From an uncultured Collinsella sp. (GTDB lineage: Bacteria > Actinomycetota > Coriobacteriia > Coriobacteriales > Coriobacteriaceae): a DNA stretch of 12,748 nt. A program made the position numbers and the translations under genes. Positions 5,711-12,748 of this stretch are shown here, in pieces (position 1 is the first letter of the stretch; every line of letters begins with the position of its first letter). The stretch is from NCBI GenBank assembly GCA_958403205.1, contig CATXWM010000046.1, forward strand, positions 1-12,748, read 5' to 3'. The notes beneath the pieces are model-generated. The model made no database searches and was not told where the DNA came from. It saw only the letters and a program-made list of their open reading frames with translations.

Positions 5711-7435
5711 TTACTCCTGCTCGGACTCCTCAGCCTGCTTACGGCTGCGGATGAGGTGCGCCACGCCGATGACGAGCACCGCGCCACCAGCGATCCAAGT
5801 GAAGGTCACGCCATTGAGACCGGTGAGCGGGAGGTTGGAGCCCCTCTTGTTCACGATGGTGATGGGAATCCTGGTCGAGGTAACTTTTTCACCGAGCTGA
5901 GAAGTGACCATCTTAGAGCTGGGGGTTACGCTGAGTCCTGTCAGTTCGCCGGTCGTCTCATTGTATGTAGGCGTCACCACAATGGTAAAGCTAATGGAGT
6001 TATAACCCGCGGGCGTCTCGCACTCCGTAATCTCGTACTCACCTGCAACAAGACCAGGGATAAAGACCTTGCTGTCAGTCTCTTTAGTCTTAAACACTCC
6101 AGCTTTGCCTGAATCGTCAGTGAGTCCACCAGTCTCCGTCAGCCATTTTTCGCCATTAACAGGAGTGGTACCCTCCTTGGTCATTTTGACCTTAAAGCCG
6201 GCAACAAGTTTCTTTTTCGGATTATCCGAGGCGGTCTTAGTGACATCGAGACCGAAGACGTAGTCAGTGACCTCATCCGACTCAGAAGTGCCCTTATCAC
6301 CAGTCATGGGATTGTTGGAATAGACAAGCTTGACCTCGTTGGTGTTGCCGGTGGCAGTGTATTCAGCCTCACCGGTCAGTTTTGCGTTATAGGTCACAAC
6401 GACCTTAGAGTCGCCCTTAAGCGTCACGCCTGCGTTTGTTGCAGCAGCCTTAAGATCAGAGAAGGAAATCGTCAGGTCGTGACCGCCAGTGGGGTGCCCA
6501 GAGGCGTCCGTAGTGTCCGCAAGATTTACCTTGTAGCCATTTGTAGGTTGGATAACGGTGTCGTCAATTTTCACCTTAACGGAGTTCTCGCTAGCCTCCA
6601 GTCCAGCTGAAAGATGATCATGGAACGTATATTCGTACTTGGTGAAGGTGTCGATGTTGCTCGCAACGGAGCCAGTCAGTTTATATTCGACCTCCTCGCC
6701 AATATGCGAGTCACTCCGCTTTCCCCATGTCTCGCCCTCACGAACTTCCTTTTTGACGGTAGGAATGCTGGTCTTCTCGGCAACGGTCACGCTGCGACCG
6801 CCGACAACGGCGAAAATGGGCGAGGTACCCGTGTTCTTCTTTGCCGCTTCGGAAGTGCTAAGGGAAGACTCATCGGTCAGGAACAGGTAGTAACCCGTCT
6901 TGGGGGAATTTTTATCATCGGTAGGCACAGTGAAACTATCGCCTGCCGAGAACGAACTGCCCGTAGCTCCAACGTCGTTTTTAACAATAGCGGCAATCTT
7001 GTTGAGAAGGTGATCCTTATTAACAACAGTCTCAGCAGTAGTGCCGGTAACGTTCTTAGTCAACCAATCGGCCACGTCCTGGGCGGTAGTTTCATCAGGC
7101 AGCTTGGGATTAGAAGCCTCATACTTCGAATCCGCTTTAATCGCCGCGATAATGGCATTCTGAGTCTCAACGTTATTAATTGCCCACTTAACATTTGAAA
7201 CGACCTTGTCCGTCTTGCCGGGCTCGTCCACGACATCAGCCTTAAAGATCTGATATGCCTTGAACTGAGTGGATGCGTTGCCCTCCGACTGCGTGATGGT
7301 GATGCTGTTATTCGGAAGCGTCATAGTGCCCTCAGCAAACGCCATGGTCACCGGGGCCATCACGCCGCCGAAGCTCAAGGCTGCGGTGAGGCCTGCCGTC
7401 ACTGCCAGGCGTGCAATGTTCTTGCTCATGCTCAT
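5711..7435 (-). CDS. LPXTG-anchored pilin subunit (probable backbone pilin), LPLTG
   Basis: This 574-residue exported pilin (from MSMSKNIARLAVTAG) starts with a signal peptide that probably ends after AFA (34). An N-terminal domain (about 36-215, with STQFKAYQIF) leads to a candidate pilin-motif lysine K221 in VTVAEKTS. Next is a fimbrial isopeptide D2-type domain (about 225-380: TVKKEV, TFHDHLSAGL, NEVKLVYSNNP). A SpaA/Cna-B-type domain (about 395-530) carries K400 and an E-box-like YEITECETPAGY with E471. The end is a sorting signal, LPLTG (535-539), a hydrophobic helix and a basic tail. It should be joined into the pilus shaft by the class C sortase. AGAGG eight bases before 7435 decides the start; open codons continue back to 7501 without a signal peptide at their front. 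It is the last gene before the terminator. Composition is much less GC-rich than the preceding pilin gene. Confidence 0.93.
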   Translation of the reverse strand: MSMSKNIARLAVTAGLTAALSFGGVMAPVTMAFAEGTMTLPNNSITITQSEGNASTQFKAYQIFKADVVDEPGKTDKVVSNVKWAINNVETQNAIIAAIKADSKYEASNPKLPDETTAQDVADWLTKNVTGTTAETVVNKDHLLNKIAAIVKNDVGATGSSFSAGDSFTVPTDDKNSPKTGYYLFLTDESSLSTSEAAKKNTGTSPIFAVVGGRSVTVAEKTSIPTVKKEVREGETWGKRSDSHIGEEVEYKLTGSVASNIDTFTKYEYTFHDHLSAGLEASENSVKVKIDDTVIQPTNGYKVNLADTTDASGHPTGGHDLTISFSDLKAAATNAGVTLKGDSKVVVTYNAKLTGEAEYTATGNTNEVKLVYSNNPMTGDKGTSESDEVTDYVFGLDVTKTASDNPKKKLVAGFKVKMTKEGTTPVNGEKWLTETGGLTDDSGKAGVFKTKETDSKVFIPGLVAGEYEITECETPAGYNSISFTIVVTPTYNETTGELTGLSVTPSSKMVTSQLGEKVTSTRIPITIVNKRGSNLPLTGLNGVTFTWIAGGAVLVIGVAHLIRSRKQAEESEQE

Positions 7436-7518
7436 CTTCTTTTCCTCTGCTTTCTGCTTGAATTTCATTTGATCTAAAAACATCTGTCTGTTTCTAAGCA
7501 TCTGCTTCGCTACGTCTC

Positions 7519-7537
7519 GCCCCGCTCTCTGTGGGGC
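7519..7537 (-). promoter_or_regulatory. Small hairpin in the 108-base gap between the two pilin genes
   Basis: GCCCC (7519-7523) and GGGGC (7533-7537) form a 5-bp GC stem around a 9-base loop, between one pilin's stop and the next one's start. There is no T-run. It may be an mRNA-stability or partial termination element that tunes subunit ratio; this role is speculative. Confidence 0.3.
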
Positions 7538-7543
7538 TGCCAG

Positions 7544-9214
7544 CTACTCTTTATGGCTGCCACCTCCCCGCTTGACCAGGAGCGCGACCACGATGAGCGC
7601 GGCTCCGGCGACCGCTGCAGCGGCCGCGGCGTACATTGCCATATCGCCAGTCGAGGGCATAAAGCCTCCGGTGGTAATGCTAGGGGGTGTGCCGGTGGGC
7701 GTGTTGATGAGCGACGCCTCCAGGCTGCCCGTCGACCCGTCCGCGCTGTCGGCGCGCAGGGGCGACTCGGCCGTGATGGTGAGCTTGGGCTTGGCGGCGG
7801 CCACCTGGTCGACGTCCAGGCCCTCGGCCTTGACCGTCACGGAGCGCGTGCCCTCAAAGGCGGTGTAGCCCTTGGGCGCCTTGAGCTCGCGGACCTCCAG
7901 CTTGCCCGAGTCCACGCCCGAGACGGTCACGCGGCCGTCCTCGCCCGTGGTGACGGCGGCCTTGCCCTCCGCATCCCACGTGCCGTCGGCCGCCAGCGTG
8001 CGACCGCGGTCGTCGGCGATGCTCAGGACCGCCCCAGCAAGCGGCTTGTCGCCGTCGCTGCCGCGCTTGGTGAGCGCGAGATCCCAGGTGTAGGCGCACG
8101 CATCATCGCTCGGCGTGCGGGTAAAGCCGGCGTCGCCGGACTGCTCGGCGAGGGGCGAGCGCGGATAGCGCAGGTAGACCTCGTTGGGGTTGCCCTTCGC
8201 GATGCCGTGGTTGCATGCGCTGTTGAGCGGCGCGTTGTACACGGCGACCACGCGGGCGCCCGCGGTGAAGGCGTCGGCCCCGCCGAGCGCGGCGATAAGG
8301 TCGCCGGTGCGCACGGTGAAGGTCTTGCCGTCGGCCGCTACCTTGGTGGCGCACTGGGCCGTGATATCGGTCCAGCCCTTCGCGGGCTCGGTGCCGACGC
8401 GGCCGTCCTTGTCGGTCGAGACGGCGCCAAAGCCGCCGTCCGCGCCCGCCGCCACGTAAACATGCATGCTCGCGGCGACCTTGGAGGGGTCGAGCCCCGC
8501 GCTCATGGTGTCGACGAACTGCACCGTATAGGTGTCGTAGGCGGTGAGACCCGCCGGGACCGTGGCCGAGAGGCGCCAGTACAGGTCGTCGGCGACCGTG
8601 GCGTCGGCGGCCTTCTGCCAGGCGGCGGTGCTGTCCTCCAGCACGTGCTTGGACACCTTGGGGGTCGCGGCCTTGGGCTTGACGGTGACGGCGCTGCCGC
8701 CCACTAGGGCCATGATCGGCGCGGTGCCGGCCTCGCCCTGGGCGATGGCGTCGTCTTTGGCGACGATGAGCCAGTAGCCGCAGGGCAGCTCGGCCGCCGT
8801 GCCCGCGTTAAGGGCCACGAACAAGGCGCCAGAGCTCTGGAGTGAACGAGCGAGCTGTGCGCTCAGCGCGCTCGTAAGGTGAGAATCGGTGTTGAGCCAC
8901 TCGGCAGCTTCCTGCGCGGTGGTCTGGGAATTGGGCATGCCGGCGCTGTGCAGCACAGGCAGCGCGGCGTCGCGCACGGCGTTGCTTGCCCAGGCGAGGT
9001 CGGTGGCGGTCTTGGCGTCGCTGTCGCCGTCGACGACGTTGGCACTAAAAATCTGATAGGCGTCGTAGCTGCTCGCCACGGTGCCGCTCACCGTGATAAA
9101 ACCGGTCGAGGTCGGCGCGGCCTGCGCGGATGCGGGGAACACAACCGCGCAGGTGCCGATCACGAGGGCAAGCAACGCAAACAAGATCGGGAAGGAGCAA
9201 ACTTTCTTATTCAC
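7544..9214 (-). CDS. LPXTG-type pilin subunit with MPSTG sorting signal
   Basis: This 556-residue exported pilin is a distant paralogue of the next gene. The chosen GTG at 9214 (product starts MNKKVCSFPILFALLALVIG) has AGGGAGGTGAG at ideal spacing and places the signal peptide at the N-terminus, ending near ASAQA (32). In-frame ATGs at 9235 and 9295 would bury the signal peptide behind a basic extension. Domains: N-terminal domain (about 35-175, with SSYDAYQIF); pilin-motif-like VKPK with K181; D2-type isopeptide domain (about 185-355, including PNEVYLRYPRSP); SpaA-type domain (about 375-505) with K383 and E-box ELKAPKGY (E443); and MPSTG (519-523), an Ala/Val-rich membrane helix and a basic tail. 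The start lies 8 bases inside the tip gene, so translation is coupled. Several cysteines occur in the exported part. Coding sequence is notably GC-rich. It could be the shaft or a minor/base pilin. Confidence 0.92.
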   Translation of the reverse strand: MNKKVCSFPILFALLALVIGTCAVVFPASAQAAPTSTGFITVSGTVASSYDAYQIFSANVVDGDSDAKTATDLAWASNAVRDAALPVLHSAGMPNSQTTAQEAAEWLNTDSHLTSALSAQLARSLQSSGALFVALNAGTAAELPCGYWLIVAKDDAIAQGEAGTAPIMALVGGSAVTVKPKAATPKVSKHVLEDSTAAWQKAADATVADDLYWRLSATVPAGLTAYDTYTVQFVDTMSAGLDPSKVAASMHVYVAAGADGGFGAVSTDKDGRVGTEPAKGWTDITAQCATKVAADGKTFTVRTGDLIAALGGADAFTAGARVVAVYNAPLNSACNHGIAKGNPNEVYLRYPRSPLAEQSGDAGFTRTPSDDACAYTWDLALTKRGSDGDKPLAGAVLSIADDRGRTLAADGTWDAEGKAAVTTGEDGRVTVSGVDSGKLEVRELKAPKGYTAFEGTRSVTVKAEGLDVDQVAAAKPKLTITAESPLRADSADGSTGSLEASLINTPTGTPPSITTGGFMPSTGDMAMYAAAAAAVAGAALIVVALLVKRGGGSHKE

Positions 9215-12200
9215 GACGCTCACCTCCCTTCGCATTCGCCTTGCGACGAATGTGCATCCAGGCCGCAGCAGCGCAAAGCACCGCCGCGCCGGCAAGGTAC
9301 GTCAGAGTGACGCCCGACATACCAGAAAGGGGCAGAGTGGTGGAGTAGGTGTTGGTGAAGGTGGAGACGGGAATGATGGTTGGGTCCGCACCGGCGGAGG
9401 TTTGAACCGCGACGCCCTGCCCGTTCTTGCCAAGGGTGTTGCCCATGTCGTCCTTCATCTGCGTAACGGTGGTAGAGGTGGTAAGACCGGTGTACTTGCC
9501 AGTGGTCTCATTCATGACGGCCTTCACCGTGACGGCAACCTGGTACTCGGCCTTGGAGTAGCGGAGCTTATCGATGGCACCGGTGGTAGGCGCGACCTCC
9601 TTCACCGTGTAGGTGTAGGTCTTGGCGTAATCTTTATTGGTGCCTGCTTCAGTGGACAGGTGCGACTTGTTGAACGTCATGGCGCCAAAGGTCGCCGTGA
9701 TGTTGTTGAGCTTGGCGGCATCGGTCTCCCCTGCCTTTGGGGCAACAGAAATCTTGGGCGCTTCGGGCATGGGGGCTTTGGCTGCATAGTCACCCGTAGC
9801 CACAATGCTGAACTCGAACGGCACATAGCTGCCTTCGTCGTCCTTCGGCCAGTCCGTATTGCGAACGGATTTGGTCACCGGGATCTTCACGGACGTAGCG
9901 CTGCACTTGTCGGAGATGTACGTAGTGCCACTAACGATGCTCGCCTGCTCGTTCTCTTTCCACGTAATGGAGCCGTTTGTGCTGTCCACCGTGAACTTGT
10001 AGGTGTTCTTGTTCAGTTCGTAGCCAAACGGAGCCTGGGTCTCCGTGAGCGTGTACGTGCCCGGCAGCAGACCGGCCAATGTGAACTTGCCATTCGTGTC
10101 GTCGGTATCGGCCCAAGTGGTTTCGCTCGAAGCCGACTGATCGCTCACGGTCCAAGACTGCGCCTCGGTCGTACCATCGGCACCCAGTTTCGCAAGCTTC
10201 CACTCGGAACCAGCCAAAGGAGTGTATCCCTTGTCTCCTTCCTCAACCTTAGTCCAAGACACCGTACCGGTAATAATCTTGGTGTTGGGAATGGCACCTT
10301 TGGGGTTATTCTCGAACGAAACGTTGTTCCCGTTCTCATCCACATAACCCTGAACATAGTTCGGCTTCTCGCCAGTATTGTTCATAGTGGCGTAGTAGAT
10401 GGTGTCTGACTTCTGGTAGCCCTCCGGCGCCTTGACCTCGCGAATGTAGTACGTGAAGTAGTTCGTGTCGCTCGTGTCGCCAATGGTGGCCTTTTGGTTC
10501 AGGTAGTCGTACTGAATGGTGCCAACGGTAGAATCGGAGTCATTCGTGCCGTTATCCACAATAGAGACGATGCGGTCCCGACCGTTCTCCGCATCATTTT
10601 TGCTCGCGTAAATCGCCCACTCAGAACCTGCGAGCGGTGTGGTGTCGTCTGCAGCGTCAACCTTGCCCCACGCAACCGCAGACCCGTCGGGCGTGTAAGT
10701 ACCGGACCATGGGAAGTTGTGGCGCTCCTGATCCATATCGATGACGGAAGCCGAGCCACCCTCGATATCCCCGAAATTCCACGCGACCGTGGGGTTGTAC
10801 ATCTGGAAGTCATCGCCAACATAAACACGCCCGTTGGTGGTCACGTGATCCTCGAAGCTGCCGTTGGGAACAACGATACTGCCCAACATGGCGGCTGCCG
10901 GGTCGTCGTCTGTCCACTTCTCGTCACCACCAATGCCCTCAAGGGCCATACCACCTCGGATGGTGACCTGCTTGGCCGTTGCGAAATTCCACAGGATGCT
11001 CTGGGCGGCAATGGAGTACTCAGACTTAGTTTTGTCGTTGCTACCGCTCTCGTATCCACGGGAGATTTCCTCACCATTCCACCAGAAGCGCCAGCCGGTG
11101 TTGAACTCAACCGGGGTCCCCTCTTCATCGATGATGTTGACGACCACGGAGGCGCCCACGGGTATTTTATTGAAGCTGAAGTCCACGCCACGGTAGATCG
11201 TGTCTTTATAGGAGTTGGTAAGATCCGACGCCTTCAGGTTAAAGACTTGAAGCGAAGAACCCTTGCCGCTATCGTCCGCATCGCCGGTAAACGTGATGAG
11301 CTTCTCGTTGTTGACAAGGGTCACCTCGCCGGAAACGCTGTTGCCGGTTACATCGGTGTAACTCGTCTTGCGGTTAAACTTCTTAATGGAGTTGTCGAAC
11401 TTGAGGCCGTACGTCGCCCTACTGTCTTTGTTGTACTTTGCAATGGTGTAGTTGGAATTCTCCTCGGCAACATCGACCGTACAACTCCCGGTGGGTTTAA
11501 GCTTTGCGAGGGGCGTGGAGATCTTCGCCTTTACTTCGGAATCCAGGAAATTGGTGTAATTCTTACCGTTGATGCTCGACATGATGCTCGCGCCATCATC
11601 GTTGCCCGTGAACAGGCCATCGTCAGACCAGTCGCCCTGCATCTTCACGACAGACTGGCGATCGGCGTTGTTCATCCAGGTTGTACGGTTTCCCGCGATT
11701 GCCGCGGTATAGTCGTAGCCAATGGCTTCAGCGTTATGTGAGCTCTTTTGCCTACCAACCCAGGCACCCTTGTTCCACGCGCCAACGGAAGCCGATGCGG
11801 GCTCGCTTGTACCAACCTGGATTTCTTTGATAGAGGTCGCGTTACTCAAGCCCGCGACCGCAAGAACGACGCTGCCCGCAGAAGGACGAAACTGCGCACC
11901 AAAGCCAACGGTACCGAAGCGAAATCCCGCGCCAGACGTATTGTTATTACCATCCGTGTAAGGCCAGCTCTCCTTGAGGGGATTGAGCGCAAGCTTACCC
12001 TGCACGACGGTAAGGCCCTCGGCCTCGACGGCATATGAACCTGCAACGTTGTCGCGTGTGAGGTAGGAGGGGTCCGCAGGCTTGCCTCCTACGTACATGT
12101 CCCTTCCAACGAATGTGGCAACGCCGGGATCGGGGGTGGAGGAACCGATATTCGTGCCGATACCGATAGACGTGGGAACGTAAATACCCGGCCCCACGGT

Positions 12201-12243
12201 GGCCGTCGCTCTCGCTGAAGCCGCATTCGCACTCTGAGCCTGC

Positions 12244-12323
12244 TCAGCACTTATTTGAAGAGCCAGCCTCGCCGGCATCGGTCTCGTCGCTATTCTGGTT
12301 TTCGGCATCCTCGCTGGTGTTAT
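12244..12323 (-). other. Zone that must contain the frameshift
   Basis: The signal-peptide frame is open down to the TGA at 12246, and the adhesin-body frame is open only up to the TAG at 12326-12324, so the change of frame falls between. The peptide in the first frame (acidic, Ser-rich linker) looks natural almost to its end. The other frame looks natural from about SAEQAQSANAAS onward. One base too many near 12248-12254 (AATAAG) would explain it: dropping one A gives GSSN-SAEQAQ. Confidence 0.75.
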
Positions 12324-12349
12324 CTACAGCAGCGGACTCACTTGAGGAA

Positions 12350-12358
12350 CCCCCCCCC
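12350..12358 (-). repeat. Run of nine G (coding strand) inside the tip-adhesin gene
   Basis: The coding strand reads ATG followed by nine G and TTCC, giving Met-Gly-Gly-Gly-Ser at residues 58-62. With nine G the frame stays open into the linker. Eight G leads to the TAG at 12326-12324, and ten G to the TGA at 12340-12338. A tract of this length just after a signal peptide is the classic layout of a slipped-strand contingency locus. Confidence 0.8.
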
Positions 12359-12585
12359 ATCACAGTTTCCTCGGTAGAAACTGTCTGGGCGTCGTTGGCG
12401 ATGGCCTGCGAGATCGGAGGCATGACGAGCGACAGTACCAGGCTCAACACGGAGGCTCCGCACAAAACGCCTGCCAGTACACGGCGCGTCGCTTTTTTAC
12501 TCTGCTTAGTTTTTTCTGAATTCGCTTTCATCGATGTCTCCTCCCCAAGAGACTGCGATCTTGCTCTTTCACTATCAAACGTATC

Positions 12586-12606
12586 TGCGCAATCTGTAAT
12601 TGCGCA
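12586..12606. promoter_or_regulatory. Perfect 8-bp inverted repeat in the tip-adhesin leader
   Basis: TGCGCAAT (12586-12593) and ATTGCGCA (12599-12606) are separated by five bases. The repeat lies between a candidate -10 box and the start codon, as an operator or leader hairpin would. Confidence 0.5.
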
Positions 12607-12621
12607 CGCTTAGTGATACAA

Positions 12622-12627
12622 ATTGTA
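12622..12627 (-). promoter_or_regulatory. Candidate -10 box of the pilus operon
   Basis: TACAAT (5 of 6 to consensus) on the minus strand lies about 90 bases before the tip-adhesin start. The best -35 partner, TTGCTC at an 18-base spacing, is poor, so an activator may be needed. The match is weak evidence alone. Confidence 0.35.
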
Positions 12628-12650
12628 ACGATTGTCTGAACATCTGAGCA

Positions 12651-12669
12651 ACAAAACCGACAGTTTTGT
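12651..12669. promoter_or_regulatory. Perfect 7-bp inverted repeat upstream of the candidate pilus promoter
   Basis: ACAAAAC (12651-12657) and GTTTTGT (12663-12669) are separated by five bases, the same spacer length as the repeat at 12586-12606. The position just upstream of the candidate -35 region suits a regulator site. Confidence 0.4.
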
Positions 12670-12687
12670 AGCGAATTCTCAATTCTC

Positions 12688-12716
12688 TTGACATTCCTTG
12701 ATTGGCAACTTTATCC
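12688..12716 (+). promoter_or_regulatory. Possible rightward promoter (TTGACA)
   Basis: A perfect TTGACA (12688-12693) is followed after 16-17 bases by TTTATC/TTATCC, a poor -10. It would drive a gene to the right, outside the window. Confidence 0.25.
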
Positions 12717-12748
12717 GAACACTTCCCACATTCATCCGTACATGTACG

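Larger units (their letters stand above)
9207..12531 (-). pseudogene. Large LPXTG-type tip adhesin, split by a frameshift near the N-terminus
   Basis: The natural product would be about 1100 residues. The segment from ATG 12531 (ribosome binding site GGGGAGGAG six bases upstream) encodes a long signal peptide ending near QAIA (45) and a Ser/Glu/Asp-rich linker, then stops at 12244-12246. The body continues in the +1 frame to 9207. Counting from the first ATG of that frame (12308): a large adhesive region (about 40-540) resembling choice-of-anchor-A/pAdhesive domains (VGRDMYVGG, ILWNFATAKQVTI, LGSIVVPNGSF); two SpaA-type domains (547-645 with K549/E624; 683-780 with K687/E756); a Spy0128/FctA-type isopeptide domain (about 805-988; K813, E904, N986); and LPLSG (992-996), a membrane helix and a basic tail. 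The body lacks a signal peptide without the first segment. The body itself shows no further breaks, so the lesion is recent, an assembly error, or a recoding/switch site. It is the first gene of the pilus operon. Confidence 0.85.

Noticed and set aside
5297..6112. Plus-strand open frame spanning the hairpin region and the end of the pilin gene
   Set aside because: It has no ribosome binding site, overlaps the terminator and the pilin's anchor region, and its translation has no recognisable feature.
9081..11741. Two long plus-strand open frames opposite the tip adhesin, and a similar one at 7553-8707
   Set aside because: Their translations show no domains or signal sequences; the minus strand carries recognisable pilin domains throughout.
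9207..12308. ATG at 12308 as the true start of the tip adhesin
   Set aside because: It gives an unnatural basic N-terminus with no signal peptide and no properly spaced ribosome binding site, while the proper signal peptide lies just upstream in another frame.
12350..12358. Repair of the tip gene by a change in the G tract alone
   Set aside because: Eight G leads to the TAG at 12326-12324 and ten G to the TGA at 12340-12338, so neither joins the two parts.

Overview
The window looks like chromosomal DNA from a GC-rich, Gram-positive gut actinobacterium. Class Coriobacteriia, and Collinsella in particular, is my best guess. The basis is GC-rich coding sequence with strong AGGAGG-type ribosome binding sites, a gatCAB amidotransferase operon, and sortase-assembled pilin genes with LPXTG-type anchors. 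The genus is an inference from style; no search was run. Every gene I accept lies on the minus strand, so the window is read from right to left.

From right to left: (1) 12532-12748 is a leader with a possible promoter and two inverted repeats. (2) 9207-12531 is a large tip-adhesin gene, interrupted by a +1 frameshift between its signal-peptide segment and its main body; a run of nine G (coding strand) sits in the signal-peptide segment. (3) 7544-9214 and 5711-7435 are two LPXTG-anchored pilin subunits, the first translationally coupled to the tip gene. A rho-independent terminator at 5573-5609 closes the operon. (4) About 5282-5572 is non-coding and unusually rich in perfect hairpins. (5) 4232-5200 and 3477-4250 are overlapping genes for a winged-helix protein and an AbiEii/MenT-like nucleotidyltransferase, preceded by a TATAAT box set among inverted repeats. 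This looks like a small toxin-antitoxin or defence-like module. (6) 2428-3366 is a class C (pilus-polymerising) sortase. (7) 2142-2427 is an intergenic region with two perfect inverted repeats and a short tandem repeat. (8) 2123 to 1 is gatC-gatA-gatB, with gatB cut off by the window edge.

The three surface proteins and the sortase form one functional set. The sortase would join pilin subunits through their sorting signals (LPLTG, MPSTG, LPLSG) into a covalent pilus carrying the tip adhesin. The winged-helix/nucleotidyltransferase pair lies between the pilin operon and its sortase, as if inserted. The GatCAB genes are housekeeping and form a separate operon for making Gln-tRNA(Gln) and/or Asn-tRNA(Asn) by transamidation.

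The most interesting points are the broken or switchable tip adhesin (G9 tract plus frameshift), the atypical winged-helix/nucleotidyltransferase pair with a repeat-rich promoter, the strong base-composition contrast between the two adjacent pilin genes, and the hairpin cluster between the two units.
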